Assembly: GCA_025677825.1 (NCBI GenBank)
Contig: JAIXMO010000016.1
Span: forward strand, 186,001-250,000
Length of the DNA stretch: 64,000 nt
Reading direction: 5' to 3'
Source: Helicostylum pulchrum
Lineage: Eukaryota; Mucoromycota; Mucoromycetes; Mucorales; Mucoraceae
The notes beneath the pieces are model-generated. The model saw nothing but the letters and a program-made list of their open reading frames with translations. It did no database searches and was not told where the DNA came from. Below, one piece after another: positions 35,332 through 49,200 of this stretch (position 1 is the first letter of the stretch; every line of letters starts with the position of its first letter). The position numbers and the translations under genes were made by a program.

Positions 35332-36545
35332 ATTCATTAGCTTATATTTTTATCATTTTAAATAAAACTAAATAAACAGGTAGCGATATCTACGTAATTC
35401 TTTTTTCTTTAAAAAAACGAGGAAGATAAAGCTGCGTATAAGTAACAAAAAAGATATTTTGATCAAAGAAGAGCCTTGTGTATTACAGTAGCGGTTTTAT
35501 TTAAGGGTGGTTTTATCCAGGAATCCAATTTCACAAAACTACTAAGTAGAGCCGAAAAATATAGAAATAGCTAACAAAAAAATACTGTGTCCTGTGATGA
35601 GAACATTAATTGTGTGTGTACTTTTGTATATACTTTGACAGAAACTAGATTCACTGCAGTTGAGTAACCTACAGCAAGATTGTCTAATTTATTTTTATTG
35701 GATCAAGATCATGAATAGTTCGCACCAAAATGGTTATCAGCATTTCTGATTGAAGTGGATGTCTCATTTGATTAAAAGTTACTAACGCATAACTATCTGC
35801 AATTACAGTACGCTTTTATTTTTTTGTTAGATATGATACGGTTTAGTAGGTTCCTAAAAAATAATTGTAGTAAGATATTCCCTTTGCTTTTTTTTAAAAG
35901 AGATATGCAATGTCAGCAACTGTCTTTTTCTCTTCTGTTCTGCTTTTGAATTTGCTTGACCGTATAAACAGCTTAGAAAACTTTGATTTCGGTTTTAATG
36001 TAAACATATTTTATCTCCTTTTCATTACTATTATCAGCTTGTTGTGAATGTTCTCTACCTGTTCAATACTATTAAAGTCCTCAAAAAACTAAAAAATGTG
36101 TCCTGCTTTTATTTCCAGAAAATCCGCAGTGTTAGAAGGAGTGGACAAGGGAAATTAGACACGGATAAAATTGGCTGATCAAGGGAACAATTCATAACCT
36201 TAAATGAGACTTTACATACCATACCGTACATGAAATTTAATCTAGTCGATAGGTACATGGAGAAGCGTCAAAAAAGAAGAAAACACTCTTGTTTCAATTG
36301 CATCATTTAAACTCCTGAGGCACACAAAAATGGAGTCACTCCTGTACAAAAAAAAAGCGGTGCAGAAAAGTCACATTTATTTTCAAAGCAGGGAAAAAGA
36401 GAAGGAAAAAAAAAGAGCAGAAAAAACCTCTTTAAATACCAACTTGACATGATGAATTTCCTTGGCTTTAGGTATATTAGATATCATATTTTATACATAC
36501 ATAAAAAAAAATCGAGAAAGAGAGAAAGAAAGAGAGAGAATCAAA
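35332..36545. other. Intergenic upstream of MOB2-like gene
   Basis: About 1.2 kb with no supported gene. CTAGATTCACTGCAGT at 35646 resembles CTAGATTCACTACAGT at 33771, before the second GST copy, suggesting a shared dispersed fragment. Purine-rich AGAGAGAAAGAAAGAGAGAG lies in the MOB2 leader. Confidence 0.35.
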
Positions 36546-37478
36546 ATGATTTCTAAACTATCTAAACTATGTAGCTTCGGTAAAAAAGGAAATAAAACTT
36601 CAAAGCATAAATCTGTTGGATCGTCATCATCATCTGTAACTACAACAAATAGTCATCATGGCTCTTCACCCTCAAAACCGTTGTATTTATCTAACCCTCA
36701 TGTAAACAACATGCTGGTGAGAGGAAACTTTAAGACCATTGTAGAATTACCAAAATATGTAGACTTGAATGAATGGTTAGCTTTTAACAGTAAGTTATCC
36801 AAGATGGGGGAGGGGTTTCTTTTTTATACGTGTAAAAAAAAAAGTTGTATATTGATTTTAAATAGCCTTTGAATTCTTCAACCATATCAATTTATTTTAT
36901 GGATCCATTACTAACTTTTGTACTTCCCAAACGTGTCCAACTATGTCTGCAGGTCCAGGGTAAAGACATTTACAAAAACTATTTTGATATTTTTTTTTAA
37001 CACGTTGAATTTTTATTTAAGCGTTGAATATACATGGTCCGATTCATTATCGAAAAAAGTAAAATTACCAGCACCTCAATATATAGATTATATGACAACT
37101 AGTATACAAAACGTCTTGAACGATGAATCTATTTTCCCAACAAAAGCAGGTAAAAAATTTTGCATTATTTATTTATTATATTTTCTGCAATGTGAGTTTT
37201 TAGTTAACACAAAAAAACGTATATATTAAGGTCCCGATTTCCCCCGTGAATTGCCTTCGGTAGTGAAAAAAATGTTTGGTCAATTATTTCGCCTATTTGC
37301 TCATATTTATCATGACCACTACGATAAAGTGTTGTGTTTGAATGAAGAACCTCATTTTAATTCTCTTTTCGCTCATTTTATTTCCTTTGCTCGTGAATTC
37401 GATTTATTGGATAAAAAAGAAATTCAACCTCTAGCTGAATTAATTGATACCATGTTAAAAAATGGTGTTATTTGTTAA
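36546..37478 (+). CDS. mob2: MOB kinase activator, MOB2-like
   Basis: Mob proteins bind and activate NDR/LATS-family kinases. Mob2 works with Orb6/Cbk1-type kinases in polarised growth. Four exons (36546-36789, 36866-36959, 37022-37149, 37231-37478) give 237 residues in phase. After a basic Ser-rich N-terminus comes [20 protein letters not shown], close to the Mob2 subfamily (FKTIV.LPKYVD). Zinc ligands are visible in [16 protein letters not shown] and in [13 protein letters not shown]. The C-terminus reads [20 protein letters not shown]. An in-frame ATG further upstream is separated by the purine-rich leader, so 36546 is preferred. Confidence 0.92.
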
Positions 37479-37712
37479 AATAAAAAAATATACACGTAAT
37501 TTTTTCGCCTTCTTTTTTTAATGTACTACCTCTAATCCCATTTTTATATATTTATTATGGTACAAAATAGGAGTGTGAGTGAGAGATTTTTTTCGTATAC
37601 AAAGGAAAAAAAGTAAAAATAGTTGGGGAAAAGAAAAAGAAAAAAAGTCTATAAAGTTGTTTGTATGTAAAAGGTATCGCAAAGAAAGAAAAGAAAGAAA
37701 GAAATAACTGGT
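37479..37712. terminator. Shared 3' flank of convergent MOB2-like and MIT genes
   Basis: Only 234 bp separate the two stops. The sequence is T-rich on the plus strand and A/G-rich on the right side, as expected for back-to-back 3' processing signals. Confidence 0.35.
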
Positions 37713-39197
37713 TTACCAGCCCGACCATACCCAAGACGTCCTTGTCTTTTGTGGAGTAGTAGGTGAACAAGGAGGTGGAGTATTCGGTGAATTTTGTTCA
37801 GGAATATAATCTCTTCTTGTGGATTTTTTAGGCTCAGTTCTCGTATCGATAGGACGAGTAGAACGTTCATCGTATCTTGGTGCTTCTTTAAATGCAACTA
37901 TTGCTTTTAAACCAGCTGCAATTAACATGTATAAGCCTTCTGTAATAAATTCATGTAAACGGTATCGTTCATCAGCAGCAAGCCCAAGCTTAATACATTC
38001 AACACCGGCGTTTTGAGCCTTTTGTACAATGTGGTATTGAGAATCTACCCAAATGGCCAACTGAATCAAGTAACCGAATAAAAAGGAAATAAGATCTATG
38101 AATTGATGAACATGTTAACTTTATTCGATCTCAACCATTTATACACAAAGATAGAAAATGTTTTCTTACCTGGAAGCGGTGATTGTTTTACCAAGATGGC
38201 ACATGTTACTGAAACATCAATCATATATTGGCCAAGTCTTTTAAATTTAGTCAATGCATCTCCATCTCCGTCTATATAAAGTGTAGGCATAGTAGGTGTA
38301 CTATAATTGGACACGGTATCTTCTTGGTTATCTAGTTCAGCGGTTGGTGGTGTTGTTGCGGATTGATAAGCTTTACTACTAATTGTGCTGATAGTAGACG
38401 CGATACGCGATAAAATAAACGAGTTCACTTGAAATGAATTCTTATTATAATCTTTATCATTCAATTGCTGTTGCTGTTGGATCTTTTTTTGTGTAGTTGC
38501 AATATTTATTAACCCAACTCTTTCTTCTACACTTTGAAGTTTTTCTCTGATAGCCATTTTCGTGTTTACGTCAGTTTTATCTATAAATAAAAACCGTAAA
38601 TTAGCGATTGTTATAAAACAAATAAGATAACAACTTACTTGGTAAAGCCATCAAAATCTTATCTACGCCGGTTAAATAGATACCAAGTGCATCTGATTCA
38701 TTGCCTTCTTCATATTCATCTGCAGCAATAGAGACAAGCTTCATACCTTGTGATATACTGTGTCTGTCAATATTCAGTTGTTGTGGTGTAGGCGCGGATT
38801 TAGAACCTTTAAATGTACTGGTGACATCGTCTTTGATCTTTTCTGCAAGCGCGCTCATTTCGGATGTCCATGAAGTACTTGGGGTTGGTGTAGGGCTGTG
38901 TAATTGCTGTTGCTGCTGTAAATGCTGCTGTATCAATTGCTGTTGTGGGTCATAAGGAGGAGGAGCAGGAACGTATTCCGAGCTGTAACTCTTTTGAGGG
39001 TGATAGTAATAGCCAGGACCATTCATATTCGAATTGGAAAGAATCGGCGTAGATGCATGCATAGCTAATCGAGAACTTAAGTCATTGATCTGATGTTTTG
39101 CGTTTTTACTGCTGTTATTATCTTTTGATTTACTCTTGTATTTCGAGTCAAACTTATTTGCTGAACTGTGTAAAATGGATGATACAAATGAACTCAT
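37713..39197 (-). CDS. MIT-domain protein
   Basis: Three exons (39197-38639, 38580-38170, 38095-37713) close in phase to 450 residues. The N-terminal third is Ser/Lys- and Gln-rich (QQQLIQQHLQQQQQ). The MIT three-helix domain begins near residue 148: SQGMKLVSIAADEYEEGNES then DALGIYLTGVDKILMALP, continued over the intron by MAIREKLQSVEERVGLI. MIT domains bind ESCRT-III tails in endosomal sorting and abscission. The C-terminal half has helices such as KRLGQYMIDVSVTCAILVKQ and a Pro-rich tail ending TRTSWVWSGW. It lacks an AAA ATPase or protease domain, so it is not Vps4 or calpain; a spartin-like role is only a guess. Confidence 0.72.
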
Positions 39198-40994
39198 ACT
39201 ATAATAAAAAGGCTGATTTTTGTTTATTTATTTGTGGCTATATTAAAGAAAAAAAAGGAAAAAAGAAAGGGTGAAATTGCTTTATATATAAAAAAATTGT
39301 TGACTAAAAACTTGATTTGCATGTGAAAATTTGTCTATTAGCGTAGTGACAAAAAAGGAACCAAAAATTGGCATTGAAATGTCTATTTTAAGAAAAAATC
39401 TCGAATCGAAAAAAAAGGTCCACTGTCGGAGCTGTATTTTATCATCCGTTCTCTTCAACGTCAAATTGATTTCAAGTTTAATTCATTTCTCGGTTTTTCG
39501 GAACTGATTAAAAAAGACACTCGTAAACTCTTTTTTTTGCGTGTTACAAATGCGGTAAAAACAAAACAAAAGTCCCGGATCTGCGTACAATGACTGTCCT
39601 ATCCTGTTTTATATTTTACGCCATAAATTTACGTTATAGATTTTCGTTCGGTATGCACTTGATAGTATGATCATTGGTAATAAAACCGTACATATCATGG
39701 GGGTGATCACTTTACATTTTTATCTTTTCTGTTTACTGAAAGAAGGAAGTATTCCAATCAGTAACTAGTTCAATGTAGTAAACACTTGCAGGGTAACATT
39801 TCGTAGTGCACGGTCCCATACAAATCGCAGTTGAAATATATTCACACCTCTTTTATACTATCCTCTCGTCTCGGAATACACAAGATATTCGATAAGCACC
39901 AAAATGAATTGCGCTTAACCGAATATGTATACATATATAAAACCCCCAATTTCGCATTGTCCTTTGCTTTCATAGGGTGGATGATCAAACATCGTTACAT
40001 AAACAAATGTTATTGCTCCGCCTCCCCACAACTATTTTTCTTTTACAAAATAGATTACACGGCTTGACTAAATTAAGTGTAATGTTATCTCCATCATCAC
40101 AAATAAGCACATTGTACCAGGTGTGTAACGATAATGATAAAGTTTTCGCATATGAGAATAGAATGAAAAATGAACTTTGCTTTTTTAAAATATTAAGGTT
40201 CGTGCACGAAAAAAAAAACTATCTTGGAGATAAGAGGGCGTTAAAAGATATTATTACTAAAGAACAAATCGTCTCTTTAAAATTAAAAAATATAGAAAAA
40301 TGCATAGACTATATACTACATGACGTATCATGAAAGGTAATGACTAAAGCTTGTTTCTTTTCTTCTATACATTGCATAGATAAGGGCAGCGTAGCCGTGG
40401 TGGTCTGTGTACCATTGAGCGCGTACACAAAGTAAATTAGTTGCATTGAGTTTTTTTTCTTCTCTTTCTGTATAGCCATCTATAGGCAAATTAAACCAAG
40501 TATTACATCTAAACTGCCTATACATCACGTACATTTTGTTTAAAAAAAACAATGAGAATAATATGTCAAAAACTAAAAAAAATCGGCATCGGGCATGTCA
40601 CTTTTTTCTTTTTTTTTTTGCTGTTATCCATGGCAAGTGTCAGTTGATTTTTTTGTTTACGCCTAAACAAATATACACTCAATACATACACGTATAAATG
40701 ACTCATCACGCTCAATTAAGATTTTTGTTTTCATTAGCGCACAAAAAAAAATGAAAATCTTTCTAGAAACTATTGTTTAAACTTTATAGCAAACAAGGTT
40801 AAATTGAAGTTAGTGCGTCTGATAAGTACAATGTATAACCCCAACAGAAATAAAGTATTTGTGAGAGATATACAGATAGGTTTCAGTACTTTTGTTTATA
40901 TTAAATGTTCGATTGTGTGCGATTATACATTTCGGTATCATTCACCTACTTTATCACCGCTATAACTCACTCCGTTGCTTGGGACATCTGATAA

Positions 40995-41036
<42 letters not shown>

Positions 41037-41886
41037 TAGGCGAGCGACCTTTCAAATCAAACGTTCGTATTTTGACATGTGAATATAAATTTTAACTGCA
41101 GCGTTGATAATTTAGAAAGTAAAATTAAGTATCAGTTGCTTTGTAGTTGGGGTAAAGCAAAGTCTGTGTACTAAAACAGAATGTCGAATGATACAGGTTC
41201 AATTTGACGCCATTAAAAATGTTTTGTATTATTAGCAAAGTTTATCGTGACACTAAAAAACTGGTACTAGACCTTTTCTTACTATATGTACCTCTAACTC
41301 TTTTTCTGAAAATTCTATCATGTTCTTTCTTGAAGTGTGTGAGAGAGAGCATTCTAATCCTAGCACAGATACTTTGTAATTTGTTCAGGCAAAAAAAAAG
41401 CGTTACTATAAAAAAGAAGGATTTTTTTTCTTTTTACAATCTTCGGAATAAAGAAGAGAGAGAGGATACCTTAAGCGCGGTGTATACAACCCCGCCTCCG
41501 TAATCATTTTCCTCCAAAAGGAGCACATGTTTTCAATCCAATGATTTGACAAGAGAAAATTGTCGTTTTCTTTTTAAAAATATACTCCTCATCAAAGGAA
41601 CGTTCCGTATTTTCCCAAAAAATTACAAATCTTATTTAGTACACAACGGACTGCGTGTTCTTTGAATTATATTTATATTTACACTCGTGGTTTACTTGAA
41701 TTAAAAAAAAAGTCAATTAGGTATGCATCATATTGTGTACTGGAAAAAAAATATATTTAAAGTTATGCACGAGATGACATATCTGGATAAAGATGGGCTT
41801 GGTAGCAGTCGGAAAAATCTCTCATTAAAAAAGTCAGATAATAATGTACTCGTATTAAAGTATAATTTATTTGGTTACGCCAAATA
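39198..41886. other. Intergenic 2.7 kb, weak ORFs only
   Basis: The longest candidate, on the plus strand at about 40077-40333, reads MLSPSSQISTLYQVCNDNDK and ends IEKCIDYILHDVS. It shows no recognised domain and no clear promoter. A 36-base T tract lies at 40998-41033. The rest is AT-rich without coding pattern. Confidence 0.35.
39977..40333 (+). CDS. Hypothetical short ORF, doubtful
   Basis: An open frame of 118 codons whose C-terminal 80 residues look protein-like (RALKDIITKEQIVSLKLKNI), with a Lys/Ile/Glu mix typical of a helical protein. No family, signal or membrane segment was recognised. The N-terminal part may be non-coding, with a start at about 40083. It could be a real small gene, an exon of a larger one or chance. 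Confidence 0.25.
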   Translation: MDDQTSLHKQMLLLRLPTTIFLLQNRLHGLTKLSVMLSPSSQISTLYQVCNDNDKVFAYENRMKNELCFFKILRFVHEKKNYLGDKRALKDIITKEQIVSLKLKNIEKCIDYILHDVS

Positions 41887-44800
41887 TTAAAATCTAGCTA
41901 AAGTCAATGGCTCTCCTACTTCTACAAAACATAATCCATACGATTTTTTATCTCGGCCGACTTCTTTTACCGAAAATTCGAGGGAGGAAGAATAGCCTTT
42001 GGATTTCATAGAAATCATGATAGGCAGATCACTACCTTTCTTATAATTATTTAACTTTAAGTCAAAAGAAAAATAGTCTAGAGACTTGAAAACGTTTCCT
42101 TTCAGTGGAACAGTTCCATCAGACTTTAAACCGTTAAAATTTTTAAACTTTAGTAATTCTTTTTGTATACATAAAATAAAAAGAAGATTTTTTAGTACTG
42201 ACAAAGGTCTTTTTTTAAAAATTGTTAAATTACCTATTGTAACCACCTCTTCTTCTTTATCACTCTGTTTCTTCAAATAAAATACCCGTTTAAAACTATT
42301 ACATCGTATCATATCTCCTTTTTTAAAGAGCGGAAACGCAATATCTTCGCATACAATTACATCCTTATCAGATTTCTTATCTTTATACAACGGCTTTTCA
42401 CTCTCAGATGCATCGCTGTCAGCGTACTGAGCTATAATAAATCCATAGTTTGCGCTTGAGATTTGATGTAAACGACCAAACTGAAAGTACTTATACATGA
42501 ACGGCTTCTGACCAATTGTATGCATCAATATTTGTTTTGGTAACTTCGGTATGATCTCACAGAACGCTTCGATTTCTTGTCCTTCATTAAAGTTATCGAG
42601 TTCGGATTTCAGTATATTGGCAAGGATAATTTGGAATTGCGGATTGTAATTAAAATAAATTAGACCAAAGAGATACTGTATACCTTTGTAGCTTCCAAAA
42701 TAATTCGTGTTGATTAAGGAAGCAGACATGAAAGACGCAATGGTTTGTAGGATGGGCTTAAAAGCAATTTCTACTATATCTGTAACGGTTAGGCAAACTC
42801 GGCAGCCACAATCGTCATTTAGTTGTATCATGTTTTGTTTGTCGGTCTCCAACTCTGATTTTTTTGTAAGGAGCTATACAAGATAAAAAACTGTTACACT
42901 AGACCACAAAAAAAAAGAGGTACTTTGTATTACTTACATTTTCAGAAATAAACTGTCGAAGATTGCTTAAAAATTGCGTTTTGGTATTTAACGAAAATAG
43001 TTGTATAAACTCGCTACTTGCAACATGTATATCACATAATTGAATCGACTGACTATGTTCCATGATATAAATCCATACGTGCATACACAAGGAATCGTAT
43101 ATATTTTGAATTGGCACAATTTTATCCTTCAAAACAATCGACTCTTCTTGTTTTGAGCTAGACGTTGTTACAACTTGATTCAAAGTCAGCTGTATATAGT
43201 TTTCATGCAGTTGCGCCAATACAAAGTAAGTCTTGATGGGAAACTCTAATTTCCAGAAATTTTGAATCACAGGCAACAACCCTTCTCCTTGTGTAATGAT
43301 TTTTAATTTTTTAAGATTGTCGTCTTCTGGGAATAATCCACTTGTCAATACAAGTCGCTTAAATTCTGCTTTGGTGCCAATAATACGGTCTAATAGCATT
43401 TTTTCAATCGAGATAATGTATCCAATCTTTGTATCCATTGTAGCGATAAAATTTAAACCGGTTGATAGTTTACTAGATATAATTTGTTTTATATAGAGCA
43501 GATACATTAGCATAAATTGTTTGATGTATTTTCGCTGTCGGGTTGACACCAATGATTCGTTTCCAAAAGAGCTTTTGTTCAGTATACTTTTAAATCCATG
43601 CATTTGAGTTTCCGTTTTTCCAGCGAACGAGGGACAGTTTAAATCATCGTTTGAATATTTTTCCATAAGTGAGATGTATCTAAGACATTATCAGTACACT
43701 TTTTTGTTTAAAAAAACATACATATATCAATACACATACTGTTCTACTACATTTAGCGTTGTTACGTCTGAAACTTTATAAAAGGACTCTAATGGAGGCA
43801 GACTAGAATCATATCAGTTTAAATCCATTTAAATTTATATGTATAATACTACCTGTCAACTTCAAAGTATTCATTATCAAATACCTTTTCGACAGCACCA
43901 TCCTCATTCAAAAGCGAATAAGACAGTAACGTAGATTTGAATGAAATATCTGCTAGTACAAATATTAAAATTAATCTTTTTCCAAGATTTATATTGTTTG
44001 AAACTGACCTATATTAAATACAACGTTTGGTTTTGCGTTTAAAAATACAGATGAATGAGATCTAGACGTATTTTCAGACACTATACACGGCTTTGCATGA
44101 ATATCTGCATTTTGAATAGCTTCAAAGGCAGTAACAGCCGCTCCCTTTATAATATGCGTACTATAAAACGACCAAACCCTTGCGCTTTTTTTACTCGTTG
44201 TTGTGATAAAACAATTTAGTTGATGCCGGTTACATTCTAAAATAGCGTTTAACCAGGCCAATAAAGAAGGATGAAAATCGATACTCGAAGAGTACACATC
44301 CTTGACTATAAACAGTTTATATTTTTTTCCAAAACTATTTGCAAGCAACTCACTCATCACCCGTAAAAAGTTTTTACCGATGGCAATACAAACATTAAAA
44401 ATACAAACAGATTTGATAAATTTGGCTTGCAGTTCTCCTAATTCCCATCTTTTTGTATCTTTCATCCAGGGCTTCATTAGTCTCGAAACGTCTTTTTTCT
44501 TGTAATACTTATTCTATAAAGGTTAATTTGTTAAATCCCTCACATTACGTATAGATAGATGCGTTTACCATTTGCCGCACGATGCTAAAATATACATGCT
44601 CCGTCAGCCTTTCAGCTTTTTTTTCTTGAGCTGCATCAGCGCCTGAAGGAAACATATTTTCTTTTAGATATAGGTTTATGTCTCGTTTGATATCTTCAGT
44701 AGTGATGGAAAAGTTGCTTGAGCGTGCTGTCTTAGGAAATAGCATGGGGTCCGCGAAATCGTAAAGAGAGGGCTGACTTTCGATTAAATCAAATTGGACA

Positions 44801-45596
44801 GACAGTGTGTTACAATGTAGTGATGTGACCCGACACATAACACTATGTCGCTGTTTTCTGAAAGCTTCCGTAATCATCTCACCAGCCGAAAGTAGCTCTT
44901 GTTGAATGTAATAAAATATACACTCTAAATCAGTGTAGAATAGTACTCTGTCGTTGTTATCCTCTTTTGACACCAAGCCGGATTCTATAAAAATTGGCCG
45001 AAGTAACTCCTCTCTTATTTCCTCTTTCCATTCTGAAGAAATCACAAATACATAATGAAGCGCGTTTAAATTTTCAATCGTTTTTTCGGGTTTTCGAATC
45101 AGCCTGTTCACTTCTAACTGTAAAAAATCCGAGATGGCCCGTATTAAAAATAAATCTTCTTCATCCCTGTTGTCTTTGCCCTTTTCAAATAAATCATATA
45201 ATCCATCCATAAAGTTACTAATCTCTACGTAGTCCGTAGGATTGTCAGCGAAATTCAAATTTCCCCAAGCCAAAACTTTTGTCTTTTGTTTATTGTAGGT
45301 GATACAAGCTTTTTCACTATGAAGCGTAGATGTATATTTTTGTTAAACGTTTTCCCCTTCATTTTATATCTTTTCACCATATATAAACATACGTACATAC
45401 CTACTTCTTCTATAGCTTGTGTTTTTAAAGAGCCTATTTGAAGTAGGACAGCTTACAATAGTCATGTCACTTTTTCCTATGTCTACATACAGCAAAAATA
45501 AACAAAACTTAAAGACAAAATCTTATTTTTAATATATTAATACGTACGAATAATGACACACTCGGTGTGTTGGTGAAGATTGTATACTTCCTTCAT
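41887..45596 (-). CDS. Divergent Hsp70-like (HSPA12-type) protein, intact
   Basis: Eight exons (45596-45548, 45482-45401, 45316-44569, 44513-44009, 43952-43853, 43802-43740, 43679-42938, 42873-41887) close in phase to 1,091 residues. The N-terminal lobe starts MKEVYNLHQHTECVIIHIGK. This corresponds to the phosphate-1 loop, but the invariant Asp of IDxGTT is His. Then come EKACITYNKQ, VLAWGN (the LxxWG of HSPA12-like proteins), VISSEWKEEIREELLRPIFI and SGLVSKEDNNDRVLFYTDLE. A C-terminal half has a cysteine cluster (DCGCRVCLTVTDIVEIAF) and LMHTIGQK. Family members in Mucorales share this layout from memory. ATPase activity is doubtful. Paired head-to-head with the gene at 46277. Confidence 0.8.
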
Positions 45597-46276
45597 ATAT
45601 GGCAATTTCTCTCAAAGTTTGAACTAAAAAAAAAGAGAAAAGGAAAAAGAAGCACAAATCCACATCGCTAATAGAAAATAAGTGGGATGGGTGTATACAG
45701 TGTAACTCAATGCAACACTATGGGAAAAATTATACTGGCGCGATGCTAGTCACACATTTTCAAAAAAAGACGTAAAAATAAAACTTATATTCAAAGGAAT
45801 AGCTTTGATGAGTTTTTTTTTCTCGTATTGCTCGTACTGGTATATCAACAGAAGCCAGAAATGTTCCTCCTCGACCCTTCTCATGTATCATTACTAGCGT
45901 CGATGAAAAAAGCCGGATACTATTTGTTTTAACACTGATAGTATCTTATTGCAGAGATGTTTTTAAACACTTTCAGTCCCTCTCTCCTTTTTCGTATTGC
46001 TACAACACAGCGTAGACGGATATCAATTAAGTACTGAAAAATTATTGGTTGAACAGAAAAAAGAGTGGATTGATATAAGGTACCGCCAATACTTCAATAA
46101 ACTTCAATTTTGCAGAAAAGTTATTTCTGTCTTCAAGTAAATTTGAGTTCGTGTTACTACAAACCAACTTTACCACCCTTTTTTTTAGATTGAGCTAGCT
46201 TATATATAAACACTCTAGTTTGTGAGCCCCGAAAAAAAGACCTTTCCTTTGCTTTACATCCATAAAAAACAGTAAT
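45597..46276. promoter_or_regulatory. Shared divergent promoter of the Hsp70-like pair
   Basis: 680 bp separate the two start codons. TATATATAAAC at 46200-46210 lies about 70 bp before the plus-strand ATG and has a counterpart in the relic at 20665. The minus-strand gene has no equally clear TATA. No heat-shock-element arrays (repeated NGAAN) were noticed. Confidence 0.5.
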
Positions 46277-49200
46277 ATGGAAGAGGTATACGATCTTCAT
46301 CGACACACGCGCTGTGCAATTTTTCGCAAGTTTTTTTTTTTTATATATTGAGAATAGACTTGTTTTTACTTTTATTAAAATTTATTTTTTCGTTATACAG
46401 ATATAGGAAGAACAAAATTTAATATAGTTTTTACTTCTAATTCTACAGAATTCCTGAGTGGAAACGTTAGTGCATTAGAGTATGTATATATTACCTAAAA
46501 ATATTTCATTGTTTTTTAACTAGTGTATAATATAGAAAAGAAGCTTGTATCACGTATGATGAGCAACAAATGAATCTATTAAGTTGGGGAGACGAATATT
46601 TCAAAAGTGATAACGAAGGTGACGTTCAAATTGATAGATTTAAAGAGCGATTGTATCTAGTATTTAAAAAAGATCGAGATGAGTGGAACCAAGACGATCT
46701 ATTCTTGTTAAAAGCAGTTTCAGATTTTATGCGTCTATCAATAGAGGCGCTGATAAAGAGGCCTAGTGAAAGAATTAAAGATGTAAAGGCGCTTCACTAC
46801 ATAGCTGTTATTCCTTCAGAATGGGAAGAAGAAATTAGAGAAGTTTTGCTTCGGCCTTTGTTTATTCAAGCTGATTTGATATCAAAATATGATCACAAAG
46901 ACAGACTCTTGTTCTGCTCCGAACTGGAATCTATCTGCTACATTATGATAGACCCGAGCAAGGATAGCTTTTATTTGGAAAGAGGAAAAAATACGATTGT
47001 TTGTAGACTTAGCCCTATTGAAGAGAATGCAATATTAATCAAGTTGGATTTAGTCTCGACTGTAAACTCTATGTTTGATTTCCCTGATGCCGTGATATAT
47101 CCAAAAGTTGTACGCTCTAACTCACTATCTCTTACTATCGATACTATTACGGATGGTATAAGAGCATTTATAGAGACTGGGCTACCTTTGGATATTCAAG
47201 AAGAAATCATACAAATCATTATGTATATCCCTTATGACGAGTGTTTATCTGATATAGTAATGCAACATGAAATTACTGAAAACAAAAATAGCGAATTAAC
47301 AGATAGTTATAATAGCACGAAGGTAATAAAACTGTCCTTTTAATGAAACCTTTGATTACGGTTACAAGTGAATGGGAATTGGATGAACACCAAGAAGTCT
47401 TTATGGGATCTATTTGTCTTTTTAATATATGTGCAAAAATTGGTGAAACTATGCGTAATAATATAAAGGATTTACTTTTAAACGATCTTGTAAAGGAGTA
47501 TGACATTTTGACATTTTATGATGAATACTCTTCTGAAATATATTCAGACAGCAACCTATTAAACTGGTCAAATTATATATTGGAATATAATTGAATTTCT
47601 TTCAACTCTAAAAACGTCATACATAAAAGCTGTAGCTTAGAAAAAGCAGTTATATATAAAGACATTGTAACGGGGGCTTGTCGCTATGCCGTCGATGTTA
47701 TTCGAAATTCAGATATTAACAGTAAACCACGTATACTACCCGAACAAAATTCAACTTCTTCTTCGTCCATATTTCTAACGTCAAAACCCGGTGCTATCAT
47801 AAACATAGGTATAGTTATCAAACTGAAACAGCGTTGAATCAGTACGGTTTTATATATATATGTATTGAAACTTTATATATAGATATTTCGATCGAGTCCA
47901 CATTATTATCTTTTTCATTTTTAGATGAAAATGGATTTGTCAAAGAGAGTTGGAACAACGATTATTTTTTAACTGATATAAGGTAAGATATGAATGCGAT
48001 ATTATATGTATATCCCTACTAAGACAATGCTAGTTTACGTTCTCTGATTCTTTCTTTAGGTTTTCAGAAATAACAACGTTAAATGTGAAAGATTCGTAAG
48101 TCTAATAACATTTATAACGATTTTACTACAGATATATAATATGTATTAACGTGTTACCAAGGTTTATCGCATTTGCTGAAGAGTACTTAATGAGTGATAT
48201 TTCCTCTTTTTCTGATTTTAGAAATGCTGCATTTAATAACGTTATTGAAATAGAAATTGAAAATATACTGTGTAAAGATAGTGATGCTGAAGTTCTCTTG
48301 GTATCAGTACAACAGCAGGTATATATCAAGGCCTTCATACTGCTCTAGACGACTTATATAAAAGACGTCATATCTAACAAACTATCCGCTATCGTAGATC
48401 CTAATGTGAATATACAAATTGGATATGCCATTACAATAGAAAAGATAATATTATGCCGTTTATTTGACACCGAAGAAAGTTTGAAAGACGTAATATATGC
48501 AAGTGGCCTGATACAAAGGGATGATAGATCCAAAAAGTTAAGAGTTATCAGACAAGGAAAACAGCTATTACCATTAATTCAAGAATCTCTGGAACTAGAA
48601 TTTCCACTCAAGTCTTTTTTCGTTGTGGCTCGATTTTATGAAAACTATGTATAACTGACACAGAGCCAAGCAGTAACTGAATTTAGTTTGGATGACGATC
48701 AGGAAGCAATTATTATTCAAGACAAAATAATTTATATTCCAAATATATATGACTCTTTATGCTTAAACATGTGGAACAATATTGTGGAAGACAACAGTTT
48801 AATTCAACTATGCGATACACATAGAGAATATAATGAAAATGGGCCACTAAAGATATTTACGTTAGAAAATCAAGTAGAGTTTACAAACAATCTTAAACAG
48901 TATATTTCTGAAAATGTAAGAGTCAAATATTCACTATTCTATGTGCTTACAATTCTAATCCATACATTATACAGAACCTCTGCCAGTTACCTAACGACAA
49001 ATATATCGTACAGTTAAGTGTCTCTTGTAACTGCAAAGTCTGTTTAATGGTCAACGATATTGTAGAAATTTCTTTCCGGCATGTTTTACAAGATATTACA
49101 TCTCTTTTATTCGCTTCATTGATAAATAAGGAATTCTTTGGAAAATATTGGAATATTCGATATGTTTTTCAATTGATACACTTCAATTATAATACACAGC

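Noticed and set aside
41204..41503. 99-codon plus-strand ORF
   Set aside because: Composition is AT-driven (Leu/Phe/Lys/Ile), with no family resemblance, and it runs into low-complexity sequence; likely chance.
43740..43802. Apparent loss of a splice acceptor in the intact Hsp70-like gene near 43770
   Set aside because: Using the upstream CTAG acceptor (exon 43802-43740, SLPPLESFYKVSDVTTLNVV) keeps phase through to the stop; the total of 1,092 codons closes exactly.
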